Source: Methanomassiliicoccales archaeon RumEn M2 (GTDB taxonomy: Archaea > Thermoplasmatota > Thermoplasmata > Methanomassiliicoccales > Methanomethylophilaceae). From it: a stretch of 64,000 nucleotides of DNA. The DNA lies in the NCBI GenBank assembly GCA_001421175.1, contig LJKL01000010.1:28010-92009 (forward strand). The letters run 5' to 3'. Under the pieces are notes generated by a model that worked only from the letters and a program-made list of their open reading frames with translations, did no database searches and was not told the origin of the DNA. This document shows, in pieces, positions 56,287-64,000 of this stretch. Each line of letters opens with the position of its first letter. Position 1 is the first letter of the stretch. The translations under genes and the position numbers were made by a program.

Positions 56287-56814
56287 ATGCCGCTTATAGC
56301 AATGACAGGGACGCCGGGGACGGGCAAGACGTCTGCGGCCGAGTATCTGAGACAGCGCGGGTATGAGATAATCGATCTCAATGCGTTCATAGCCGAGAAC
56401 GGATTGCTGGGAGAAGAGGATGCAGAGAGAGATACCAGAGAGGTGGACATCGAGAAGATGCGCACCTTATTCTCGAAGAGGAGCAAACTCAGCGCAATGG
56501 TTGAAGGGCACCTGTCCCATTTCCTGGGATGCGATATAGTTGTCGTATTCCGCTGCCATCCAGATGTTCTCGCTGAGAGATTAAGAGCCAGAGGGTATTC
56601 TGAATCGAAGGTCAGAGAGAACGTCCAGGCGGAGGTCCTTGATGTAATACTATGCGAGGCGGACGGTTCCAAAGCCAGAGTCTTCGAGATAGATACGACG
56701 AAACTTACACCGAAGGAGACCGCCGATAAGATGGAAGAGATCATCAAAGGCAAGGGGAATCATCAGGTGCCCGGCAGTACGGATTGGTCGGGGGAGACAG
56801 ACAAATGGTTCTAG
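56287..56814 (+). CDS. AK6/Fap7-like adenylate kinase
   Basis: 175 residues with P-loop GTPGTGKTSAAEYL and the short NMP-binding domain typical of the AK6 (Fap7) branch rather than bacterial Adk. In eukaryotes and archaea Fap7 binds Rps14 and aids small-subunit maturation. RARGYSESKVRENVQAE is the family's second conserved block. It overlaps the next gene by 10 bases. Confidence 0.88.
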   Translation: MPLIAMTGTPGTGKTSAAEYLRQRGYEIIDLNAFIAENGLLGEEDAERDTREVDIEKMRTLFSKRSKLSAMVEGHLSHFLGCDIVVVFRCHPDVLAERLRARGYSESKVRENVQAEVLDVILCEADGSKARVFEIDTTKLTPKETADKMEEIIKGKGNHQVPGSTDWSGETDKWF

Positions 56815-57440
56815 ACGGGCACAGGGATAAGGCGGATTTCGCGCTGACACCCGTCGCTAAGAAACTGATCAACGTGAATCCCAACATGATATCTTGGGTC
56901 GGTCTAATACTGGCACTTCTGTGCGGGATATTGCTGTACTTAAGTTACGATTACCATATACTTCTGATAATAGGTGCGCTCGTAGTTCTGATATCGGGAT
57001 ACTTCGACGCATTGGACGGCAAGGTGGCGAAACTTGCCGGCAAGGCCTCGAAGCGCGGTGATTTCCTTGATCACGTGTTCGACAGATATGCGGACGTATT
57101 CATGATCGGCGGAGTCGCCCTCAGCGCATGGTGCAATCCTATAATCGGTGCACTGGCACTTGTGGGCGTACTCCTTACGTCATACATGGGGACGCAGGCC
57201 CAGGCCGTAGGTGCCCCGAGACTTTACGCCGGGTTGCTGGGAAGGGCGGACAGGGTCGTCCTCAGCACGATCTTCCCGATAATACAATACGTGATGATAG
57301 TTCTGGGATACGGTTCCGTAACGGTATCGGGTATAACCGTCACATGGTTGGAGATCATGGTGATCTATTTCGCCGTCGTCGGGAATCTTACGGCGATTCA
57401 AAGAGCCATCGTCACCTGGAACAACATGAAGGGAATGTGA
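56805..57440 (+). CDS. Archaetidylinositol-phosphate synthase / CDP-alcohol phosphatidyltransferase
   Basis: 211 residues from ATG 56805, six transmembrane helices. The CDP-alcohol motif is clear: DALDGKVAKLAG followed by KRGDFLDHVFDRYAD (spaced D-x2-DG-x2-A-x8-G-x3-D-x3-D). It makes archaeal phospholipid headgroups from CDP-archaeol. The archaetidylinositol phosphate assignment rests on resemblance of the short archaeal form and its usual pairing with the AK6-like gene. Confidence 0.82.
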   Translation: MVLDGHRDKADFALTPVAKKLINVNPNMISWVGLILALLCGILLYLSYDYHILLIIGALVVLISGYFDALDGKVAKLAGKASKRGDFLDHVFDRYADVFMIGGVALSAWCNPIIGALALVGVLLTSYMGTQAQAVGAPRLYAGLLGRADRVVLSTIFPIIQYVMIVLGYGSVTVSGITVTWLEIMVIYFAVVGNLTAIQRAIVTWNNMKGM

Positions 57441-57449
57441 GAGCCACAA

Positions 57450-58637
57450 ATGTCGGATAACATCCAACAGTTGAACATTTCTGTTACAGCCGAGAAGAAC
57501 AATCCAGAGTTAGTTGAAGACGCCTTGTCTCTGAAGAACACATTGCCGTTGAGATTTACACTTGTAATGATGATTTTTGTGTATCATTCTGATGTCTTTT
57601 TCGATACTCCGAAGACAACTTATGATTTAGGGCTTCTTAGTGTAACAGTATTTTTCTTCCTGTCGGGATATGGTCTTGAGGAAAGTCTAAGGAACAAAAA
57701 AGGATATCTCAAAAGATTCATGGAAAAGAGAATCCCGTCTATTCTCATTCCGTTTTGGGTTCAAGGTCTGATAGGAGTTGTAGTAACAGCACTATTCTTA
57801 GGTAATATTGATTTTCTTTATGAGATTTCCAGGGTTTTTTTCGCAGTGCCTCATTGGTACGTGTTGCAACTGCTAACCTTCTATTTGGTTTTCTATTTCT
57901 GCAATGTCTTATTCAGAGAAAGAAGGCATATCACTTTGGCAATGCTTTTACTGATTCCAGTAACCATGATTTTAATGGGAAAGTATTTCCTCTCTGAACT
58001 GTACTTGATGTCTGGCCTTGGATTTCTTGGAGGTGTGTTGTTCTCTCACCTTCGTAACACGAGATCTTTGAAGAAAGAAAATCTAAGGTTGATTCCTGTG
58101 TTGATTTTCTTCATTCTCTTGTTCACTCTCGTAGCGGATTATCCTTCCCTTCTCTCTAGTCGAACTGATGTAGAAATAACATTTTCTTTCGGGCACATAC
58201 TATACATTATGTCCTGGACAGGATTACGTACGATATCTTTCACACTTCTTCTTATAATGCTATATATGAGAGATTTGCGCAGAAATTATGGGCTGTTACT
58301 GCTTTTCGCAATATTTTTTGCGATAGAGTTTTTAGGCACACCCTCTTGGCTATATCCGGAAACATATTTCGCCATCGGGTCCATTTGTGTACATGTTACA
58401 CTTGGAAAGATAAGAGCGCTTTATCCACTGCTTAAATTCGGGGGAGAGATGTCCTTTGAAATTTACTTGTTGCACTGGATCGTCTTCGTAATCGTAAGCA
58501 ATATGGGTATACCGTCATATTTCATCAATATGGCGGTATCGTTCATGATAACCATGAGTTTGGCCTTCATATCCTTCAAGATGAGTTCTTTCATACTGGA
58601 CAACTATAAAAGGAGCATAGATGGGAACCCAGCATAA
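57450..58637 (+). CDS. Acyltransferase-3 family membrane protein, AT-rich
   Basis: 395 residues with about ten transmembrane helices. Typical acyltransferase-3 pattern: LPLRFTLVMMIFVYHSD near the N-terminus (catalytic His), VTVFFFLSGYGLEES, then a final SFEIYLLHWIVF. Such enzymes O-acylate surface sugars or lipids. The gene is markedly AT-richer (about 40% G+C) than the operon it follows and uses different codons, suggesting recent acquisition. A perfect hairpin follows its stop. Confidence 0.82.
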   Translation: MSDNIQQLNISVTAEKNNPELVEDALSLKNTLPLRFTLVMMIFVYHSDVFFDTPKTTYDLGLLSVTVFFFLSGYGLEESLRNKKGYLKRFMEKRIPSILIPFWVQGLIGVVVTALFLGNIDFLYEISRVFFAVPHWYVLQLLTFYLVFYFCNVLFRERRHITLAMLLLIPVTMILMGKYFLSELYLMSGLGFLGGVLFSHLRNTRSLKKENLRLIPVLIFFILLFTLVADYPSLLSSRTDVEITFSFGHILYIMSWTGLRTISFTLLLIMLYMRDLRRNYGLLLLFAIFFAIEFLGTPSWLYPETYFAIGSICVHVTLGKIRALYPLLKFGGEMSFEIYLLHWIVFVIVSNMGIPSYFINMAVSFMITMSLAFISFKMSSFILDNYKRSIDGNPA

Positions 58638-58657
58638 CAAATTGATCTTCAATTTGT
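58637..58657 (+). terminator. Hairpin at the acyltransferase stop codon
   Basis: ACAAATTGA (58637-58645), loop TCT, TCAATTTGT (58649-58657): perfect 9-bp stem overlapping the last base of the stop codon. The rest of the gap to 58881 is AT-rich; a TATA-like TTTTTAAAAA at about 58808-58817 is the only other element I see. Confidence 0.6.
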
Positions 58658-58881
58658 CATTTATTGATAGTAATGGAATTAGGACGTTCTAATGACGCAG
58701 GATATCATAGTAAGTTTCGGTTTCTGAATCGATAATCGGCACATCATCTTAGCGGGGTTCATTAGGCTTACATATTACAAATCAAAATTAGAACTGGATA
58801 TAGGAGATTTTTAAAAAGGCGGTTGAACGCTGGCCAGACGCTTGACTTTTCATTTAATGGCATTTATGCGGCGTAAAGAGA

Positions 58882-59910
58882 TCATTTCTTTTCCCTTCCG
58901 GACCTTGTCTTGGCGCGGTAGTATTTCAGGGGATGGGTCATCCATTCCCTAGCGCACAGGGAATCCGGATTATAGCATATCCCGTTCGTCCTCATGGTAC
59001 CGCATTCCGGCGGAGTATAGCCCTCTCCGCCCGTTGATTCCCCGGTTATATGCTTCACCTGATAGAGAGTCATGGACTCATTGAAATCCGGGGACCTGGA
59101 GAACAGAGCCATCATGCCCTCCGTGGTCATCCCTATGGCATGCAGGAATGACACAAGGGCGAACCTTCCCGCGTGGGGCAGGTTCACGGCATTCTGAACG
59201 TTGGCGAGGAGCGTTCTCATGCACGGAGGGAGGTCCCCCTCTTCCAGCTCGCCGGTCATCTGGGGATTGAATCTGTTCTTTATCTCCGAAAGGGAGGTGT
59301 TGATACGTTTGACGTCCTCTGAAACAGCTTTCTTTATATCGTCCGGGACGGGCAGCGGCAGCTCCCCCTCGATCCTGTCCTGCAGCGCATTCTGCAGAAG
59401 GCGGCCGAACTTCTCCTGAGGAAGGAACACGTATCCGCTGAACAGCTCTGCGTTCACCAGTTTCCAATCCTGGCTCTTTATCCTGGTGGAGAAAGTCAGG
59501 TAATCCGGGAAGTGCATCTTCAGCCTGTTATCCTCGAAGGTGGAATTGACGCCGAGGGATCTGGCGATATGGAGTATCGTTGCAGGGCTCTCGTCCTTTA
59601 GGAGATGATTGAGGCGGACGGATTCCGCCAGAGCGTACCTCTTCGTAAGGAATCGGTCGTCTATGACGGAGACGAGTATCCTTGCGTACGGATACGAGAG
59701 TATGTCGTTCAGCCTGTCATAGTCCTTCACCAAAGGGGAGTAGGATACCTCGGAATGCAGCAACGCCTCCTCAACTCTGGCCAGCCCTCTTATCCGGGCG
59801 TCCTCGTAAAGGGAGCCGCCGAAAAGATCCGCTATGTCCACAGAGTTCTGGATTATGGCTTCGGAGGCTTCGCCTAGAAACGGGTATTTGGCTGGAAGGA
59901 GAAGATCCAC
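58882..59910 (-). CDS. priL: DNA primase large subunit PriL
   Basis: 342 residues. The C-terminal 4Fe-4S domain shows its cysteines in LPPCMRTLL, PPECGTMRTNGICYN and LCAREW, with LPHAGRFALVSFLHAIGM and LFSRSPDFNESMTLYQVKHI between, as in archaeal/eukaryotic PriL. Partner of PriS (8987-10210), helping initiation and primer-length counting. It stands alone here, 50 kb from priS. Confidence 0.95.
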   Translation of the reverse strand: MDLLLPAKYPFLGEASEAIIQNSVDIADLFGGSLYEDARIRGLARVEEALLHSEVSYSPLVKDYDRLNDILSYPYARILVSVIDDRFLTKRYALAESVRLNHLLKDESPATILHIARSLGVNSTFEDNRLKMHFPDYLTFSTRIKSQDWKLVNAELFSGYVFLPQEKFGRLLQNALQDRIEGELPLPVPDDIKKAVSEDVKRINTSLSEIKNRFNPQMTGELEEGDLPPCMRTLLANVQNAVNLPHAGRFALVSFLHAIGMTTEGMMALFSRSPDFNESMTLYQVKHITGESTGGEGYTPPECGTMRTNGICYNPDSLCAREWMTHPLKYYRAKTRSGREKK

Positions 59911-59960
59911 GGGACCTGATTGGCGTATAATGGGTATTAACCCATCGTTTCTTAGGCGTT

Positions 59961-60481
59961 TTAGTTCGCCATATATATGAAAGACTGAGGCGCCTGACGT
60001 ATACCGTATTCTTCCAGAGATCTGGGTCTGTCGAATTCTTTGACGTTCTCCAGTTCAAAAGCAACCGCTTTTTCGCATCCGTCATAGTAATCGTTGAAGA
60101 ATTCGCGCTTTATTCCTGCACCGATGTGCGTTCTTTCCCACATATCGTCGGGCGAGCATACCAATTTCCTTTTCACGGAGGCCTCTCCCACGATCATCTT
60201 GACCGGATACGTAGAGTAAATCATTATGTGATTGACGTCCCTCTTGCAATCCACCTTTCTGAATTCGTACCTTTTGTTCCCGTCCATTATGTTCCGAACA
60301 TGTTCAGGTTTATTGATAGTAAGATCTTGCACATTTTCTTCCCCAGTTTCATCAATTCTATTACTTCATCTCTGTTCAGCTTTACTTTATAAGGATAGTC
60401 CCACATTAGAGAGTTTGCGTTAAGCGTATAATGATTAACGTTATTCCCGCATCCGAAGAATCCATTGTACAACATTGTCAA
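59961..60481 (-). CDS. ASCH-domain (PUA-like) protein, one frameshift, AT-rich
   Basis: The larger piece (59961-60332) has the ASCH pattern KPEHVRNIMDGNKRYEFRK, MIYSTYPVKMIVGEA and a C-terminal LEEYGIRQAPQSFIYM. The family's usual start, ILLSIKPE, appears only if a base missing in the AAA run at 60309-60311 is restored, which joins it to the ORF reading back to 60481 (RDEVIELMKLGKKMCKILLSI). ASCH domains bind RNA or nucleic-acid bases. A second break links this locus to the GNAT gene, so the two may be one fused gene. Confidence 0.6.
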
Positions 60482-61434
60482 TGCGTACAGGTTTTGCGGC
60501 TTCTGTACAAATCTTTCAATCTTTCCTCCGTTAGAACAGATTTATTGCCAACCGAAGCGAGAAATTTCTCGAGACTCATTTTTTTATTATTTTCTTCTTT
60601 GATTGGTATGCATGAGACCAGACTGCAAAAAGATGTCACGGCCGATTTGTAAGTTTTACCCTCTTCCGCGTCAGATATTCTGTAAATGAATATTATATCT
60701 CCTGGCACATAATCAATCTTTTCACGAGGTGTAGCAATATAGATTTTTGTGACTCCGTTGGATGCAGCTACGGCAGCTTCTGCCAAACTCGATACATTTT
60801 TAAGTTCAGAATAAGGGAAGAGGCTGTCGTGGTATTCAGCATCTATGGGGATGTATCCTCCCCGACTGAAACTCGGGTCAAGATAAGGAAAAGAGGCTTT
60901 AGACGAATCATATGTCATGTTATTTTTATCCTTGTAAAGGACAAGCTCATTCTCTTTAGTTCCGCCTTCTCTGAACCCGAAGTCTTTAAGCAATTTTATT
61001 AGCGAATCGTGCTTTCTGAAAACTGTCAGGTATATCTGATCGAGATCGGATTTTTGCCATTCCCAAAGAGCTATACCCAGGGCCCCCTCTCCCAAACGAT
61101 TCCCTTTCGAAGAATCACATATTTTTATTGTCCCGATCTTCATCCTCGGAGCGTCGGTAAGATCGCCTACAGCCTCCTTCTCGTTATTTTTGATGTAGAG
61201 GAAAGCCTGTATTCCGTCTTGATCCCGATAGATGTAAGCCTTCTCCTGCTGAGCTATCTTTTTGCGGAACCAATCATCGAAAGAAACATAATCCTCCCGA
61301 AGAGAATCGAAGAAAACATCTTTCAGATCTTCTTCTTTGAATTCAGATATCTGATATGAGTGCATCTTACGTATATATGTGAATAGAGAGGATATATCTC
61401 TTGCTATGTTATCACTATTTGATATCTGGCACAT
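60478..61434 (-). CDS. GNAT-like acetyltransferase domain protein, AT-rich
   Basis: 318 residues. The first half looks like a GNAT acetyltransferase (IGTIKICDSSKGNRLGEGAL as the acetyl-CoA loop, then LYLTVFRKHD and LLKDFGFREGG). The second half has SDAEEGKTYKSAVTSFC, resembling a PUA/EVE-like strand region. If one A is restored in the run at 60492-60495, the frame runs on into the ASCH ORF (RKNLYALTMLYNGFFGCG), giving one protein of about 490 residues. AT-rich and isolated between core genes, so probably acquired. Confidence 0.6.
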   Translation of the reverse strand: MCQISNSDNIARDISSLFTYIRKMHSYQISEFKEEDLKDVFFDSLREDYVSFDDWFRKKIAQQEKAYIYRDQDGIQAFLYIKNNEKEAVGDLTDAPRMKIGTIKICDSSKGNRLGEGALGIALWEWQKSDLDQIYLTVFRKHDSLIKLLKDFGFREGGTKENELVLYKDKNNMTYDSSKASFPYLDPSFSRGGYIPIDAEYHDSLFPYSELKNVSSLAEAAVAASNGVTKIYIATPREKIDYVPGDIIFIYRISDAEEGKTYKSAVTSFCSLVSCIPIKEENNKKMSLEKFLASVGNKSVLTEERLKDLYRSRKTCTH

Positions 61435-61447
61435 ATTGATGCCAGTC

Positions 61448-63055
61448 TCAAAAAGTAAGGAAATTTTTCAGAGGCTCTGAAACGGAAGGTTCGTCCAGAG
61501 CAGAACTGAATTCATCGAAGTCTTCGAAAGGCCTCCTCCGGATTATCGCGGCAGCTCTCTTCTTCCCTATGCCCGGAAGCGCGGAGAGAGCGGCCATGGA
61601 GGCCGCGTTCACGTCGAAGGGATATTTGATACCGGTCACGGAGCGGTAGCCCCAATCGGTTATCACGATATCGTAGTACTTCCCGATCTCCAAAGGATAC
61701 GATACGCCTATAAGAAGAGGATACGACCCGATCTGCCTTCCGAAGGTGGTACCTCCGTCCGCCAGCTCCATGAGCACGTTACGGAGCACCGTGCCGTAAG
61801 GCACCACGCGCTTCAGCATCTCCCTGTCGATCTCCTCCCTTATCGTCTCCTTGTGCTTCCTGAACCTCTTCTCGTTTATCCTGACATCGAATTCCCTTCT
61901 TACGGGAAGGACCTGCCTTATGTTTATGCGGCGGAGGATCAGGCCTTCGTCCCTTACCTTCCTGAGGAACTCCAGGTTCTTATCGTAGGTTCCGGCGGTC
62001 TCGCCGTCCAGACCGGCGATGATATTGATGCCGGGGAGAAGCAGGGGCATTCCGTTCGCCCCTCTCGATGCGCCGATGCGGTTTATCATGCGTATAGCGT
62101 CAATGGTCCTCTCCGGAGTGGCGTTAAGATTGTTCGCCTCTATCACGCTGATATCTGCGCTCTCCATGCCTAGGGCGAGAACGTTGCCCGGGGTGCAGCA
62201 TTCCGTCAATATCCCGAGTATCTTCTCCGATTCATCGGGATACTCGGATATGACGGCCGGATTCGCATTGTCCACATGCATCACCTCGAACTGAAGATCC
62301 CTAAGGCCGAAGAACAGCTTCCGGACGGCATCGGGGTTCGGACGGGGTATGCCGCTGTCATCCTCCGATCCGTAGGATACGATGCACGTTTGGCCGCCTA
62401 CGCGTACGTTGACGATGCCGTTGCGCTTCAATTCCGCCGCTTCCCGAAGGATGTCCTCTGGTCTGCGCATAAGGGGTCTTCCCTTCAGAGGTTCGATGCA
62501 GTAGGAGCATCCCCCCGAGGCGTAGCGGTGGCATCCCCGGTACGTCTCTATCTCCGCCACAAGCGGCCTCGGGTGATCTTGGTGCTGCTTCACTATGGAT
62601 GCGCCGAGGACCATCCAGCGGTTCCATTCGTCCATGGTCCTGTATCTTTCTTTTCTTTCTCTGTAAGAAAGGATATCGAATATCCCGGCGGCGATATCCT
62701 TTTCCGATATTTCGTCAAAGAATCTTGATGCGGAGGAAGAGCAGGAAGAACCGCCAAGGATGCTGTACGATCCGATGGAATGTGCAAGGTGCATCAGTTC
62801 CTTAGAAGACATGGGCATCGATCTCAGGTACTTGCCGGGAACGGTGTTCCCGGATATCACGGCAACTAGGTCGGCGTCCGGTATTTCTTTTCCATGACGC
62901 AGCATGTCCGCTGTGATGTACTCTACTTCGTGACCTGCGTCCAGGGCGGCGCCGGCGGCGGCCCTGACGATCGGTGAGATGTATGGAGGCACGCCCAGGG
63001 CGGCCGGGTCGTCGATATAGCCGTCAACTATCACAGTATTCGGAGTATCTGCCAT
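61448..63055 (-). CDS. Radical SAM protein with C-terminal helix-hairpin-helix (COG1031)
   Basis: 535 residues. An N-terminal Rossmann-like region (about 1-120), then a radical SAM core with ETYRGCHRYASGGCSYC (cluster cysteines near 172-184; the first two are eight residues apart, not the usual three), and a C-terminal helix-hairpin-helix (ALPGIGKKRAAAIIRRRPF, near 495-513) that usually grips nucleic acid. The family is uncharacterised; an RNA- or DNA-modifying role is suggested by the HhH. Confidence 0.82.
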   Translation of the reverse strand: MADTPNTVIVDGYIDDPAALGVPPYISPIVRAAAGAALDAGHEVEYITADMLRHGKEIPDADLVAVISGNTVPGKYLRSMPMSSKELMHLAHSIGSYSILGGSSCSSSASRFFDEISEKDIAAGIFDILSYRERKERYRTMDEWNRWMVLGASIVKQHQDHPRPLVAEIETYRGCHRYASGGCSYCIEPLKGRPLMRRPEDILREAAELKRNGIVNVRVGGQTCIVSYGSEDDSGIPRPNPDAVRKLFFGLRDLQFEVMHVDNANPAVISEYPDESEKILGILTECCTPGNVLALGMESADISVIEANNLNATPERTIDAIRMINRIGASRGANGMPLLLPGINIIAGLDGETAGTYDKNLEFLRKVRDEGLILRRINIRQVLPVRREFDVRINEKRFRKHKETIREEIDREMLKRVVPYGTVLRNVLMELADGGTTFGRQIGSYPLLIGVSYPLEIGKYYDIVITDWGYRSVTGIKYPFDVNAASMAALSALPGIGKKRAAAIIRRRPFEDFDEFSSALDEPSVSEPLKNFLTF

Positions 63056-63129
63056 GCATGGTATCCGAGGTTCGGTTAGATATAAATAGAATATTTCTCC
63101 TAGTCCCCTTTTAGCGATTCGAAGCCAGA

Positions 63130-63144
63130 CTACGAATTTCGTAG
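63130..63144. promoter_or_regulatory. 15-bp palindrome before malic enzyme
   Basis: CTACGAA-T-TTCGTAG, perfect 7-bp arms around one base, 23 bases before the malic enzyme ATG and in the gap between two divergent genes. A plausible operator. Confidence 0.5.
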
Positions 63145-63166
63145 AAAAACATAGGGGAGAATTACG

Positions 63167-64000
63167 ATGACAGGAAAAGAGAGAGAGCTAAGCGTGGAGG
63201 AACGCCTCGCGAAGGCGAAGAAGCCGGGAGAGGACGCGAAGATACTGCACAAGTTCTACGGCGGGAAGATCGAGACTGTGCCGAAGGCCTGCGTGAGATC
63301 GTTCAACGATTTCTCCATATGGTACTCCCCCGGGGTGGCGGAGCCCTGCAAGATGATAGCCCAGGACCCCGAACTGGCGTACGAGCTGACGTGCAAGTGG
63401 AACACCGTAGCCGTGGTATCTGACGGGACGAGGGTACTGGGTCTCGGGGATATCGGTCCTGAGGCCGCGATGCCGGTGATGGAGGGCAAGTCCATGCTCT
63501 TCAAGTATCTGGGCGGCGTGGATTCCGTTCCTATATGCCTGGACACCAAGGACCCGGACAAGATCATAGAGACGGTGCGCCTGATAGCACCGTCCTTCGG
63601 TGGCATCAACCTGGAGGATATCTCTAATCCCAAATGCTTCGACATACTGGATGAGCTGAGAAGGGATTGCAAGATCCCCGTATGGCACGATGATCAGCAG
63701 GGCACGGCAACGGTGGAAGTGGCCGGCGCGATAAATGCGCTGAAAGTCGTGGGCAAGAAGTTCGAGGAGGCCCATTTCGCCATAGTCGGTGCGGGAGCCG
63801 CGTCGCTGGCGATTGCGAGGCTTTTGCTGGCAACTGGTACGAAGCCCCAGAATCTGTGTATGTGCGACTCTTCTGGGATATTGAATCTTGAGAGAGAGGA
63901 GCTGAAGACGAAGTACAGGCAGAAATGGGAGATCTGCGAGAAGACGGACGGCGCCGGGAAGAGGGGCGGGCTGAAGGAGGCGCTGAAGGGCGCCGATATA
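63167..64000 (+). CDS. Malic enzyme, N-terminal part (cut by window edge)
   Basis: 278 codons are visible from ATG 63167. The catalytic domain shows YSPGVAEPC, VSDGTRVLGLGDIGP (Asp/Gly-rich core), GGINLEDIS (metal Glu-Asp) and PVWHDDQQGTATV, followed by the Rossmann NAD(P) site IVGAGAASLAIARLLL. It decarboxylates malate to pyruvate with NAD(P)H formation. This is the short prokaryotic form; the C-terminus lies beyond the window. Confidence 0.94.
   Translation, partial: MTGKERELSVEERLAKAKKPGEDAKILHKFYGGKIETVPKACVRSFNDFSIWYSPGVAEPCKMIAQDPELAYELTCKWNTVAVVSDGTRVLGLGDIGPEAAMPVMEGKSMLFKYLGGVDSVPICLDTKDPDKIIETVRLIAPSFGGINLEDISNPKCFDILDELRRDCKIPVWHDDQQGTATVEVAGAINALKVVGKKFEEAHFAIVGAGAASLAIARLLLATGTKPQNLCMCDSSGILNLEREELKTKYRQKWEICEKTDGAGKRGGLKEALKGADI

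Noticed and set aside
57450..61434. AT-rich stretches as one integrated mobile element
   Set aside because: priL, a core gene of normal composition, lies between them, and no integrase, transposase, terminal repeat or tRNA site is visible.
1..64000. CRISPR array, rRNA or tRNA genes
   Set aside because: No regularly spaced repeats and no rRNA or tRNA consensus were found by eye on either strand.

Overview
The window is chromosomal DNA of a euryarchaeon. The gene set is archaeal throughout: A-type ATPase operon, TFB, Orc1/Cdc6, MCM, PriS/PriL, PolD small subunit, Spt5, CDC48/VAT, TiaS, prefoldin and L1/L10/L12. A PolD subunit, a 73-residue single-hairpin proteolipid and a regulator-CDC48-Hsp20 operon point to the Thermoplasmatota, most likely a Methanomassiliicoccales-type organism. 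No methanogenesis gene lies in the window, so that placement is an inference. Bases are mid-50s percent G+C by eye, with AT-rich exceptions at about 51.9-53.3 kb, 57.4-58.9 kb and 60.3-61.4 kb. I see no rRNA, tRNA, CRISPR array, transposase or integrase.

Layout. 0-5 kb: start of mcm, a large anchored surface protein, small proteins, Tsr3 and a cysteine-less arsenate-reductase/LMW-phosphatase relative. 5 kb: a C/D-box sRNA, then an HPS-RraA fusion. 6-16 kb: HtpX, two metal-dependent hydrolases, PriS, a radical SAM protein, L20a/prefoldin/FtsY, an M20 peptidase, a thiolase and TiaS. 17-18.6 kb: orc1/cdc6 bracketed by two almost identical origin-recognition boxes, a candidate replication origin. 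18.5-28.4 kb: signal peptidase, dCMP deaminase and the ATPase operon in the order H-I-K-E-C-F-A-B-D plus a tiny membrane protein. 28-35 kb: PolD small subunit, UPF0201, a TIM-barrel protein, a CPBP membrane protease, a self-regulating HTH protein and the L11-Spt5-SecE operon. 35-46 kb: UPF0147, MntP, GuaAB, PurE, Gar1-TFB, EndA, TrpB2 and the regulator-CDC48-Hsp20 operon. 46-51.8 kb: polysaccharide pyruvyl transferase and flippase, L1-L10-L12, a double ribbon-helix-helix protein and TrmJ. 51.9-53.3 kb: a Fic protein between 52-bp direct repeats. 53.4-57.4 kb: a housekeeping operon (COG1701 ligase, AhcY, PfkB kinase, AK6-like kinase, archaetidylinositol-phosphate synthase). 57.4-64 kb: an AT-rich acyltransferase, PriL, an AT-rich GNAT/ASCH locus, a radical SAM/HhH protein and the start of malic enzyme.

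About seventeen single-base frameshifts interrupt otherwise intact conserved genes (tiaS twice, ATPase H, A and B, PolD small subunit twice, CPBP protease, gar1, endA, trpB2, pyruvyl transferase, flippase, ahcY, the GNAT/ASCH locus twice). Many of these genes are normally indispensable, so base-calling errors in a draft or metagenomic assembly are the simplest explanation. I annotate them as single genes with the break position noted.

The points most worth a second look are the origin boxes flanking orc1, the C/D sRNA whose guide fits 16S C1402, the cysteine-less phosphatase relative coupled to Tsr3, the beta-sandwich domain fused to Spt5, the repeats around the Fic gene and a TRP-box-like site in the trpB2 promoter.
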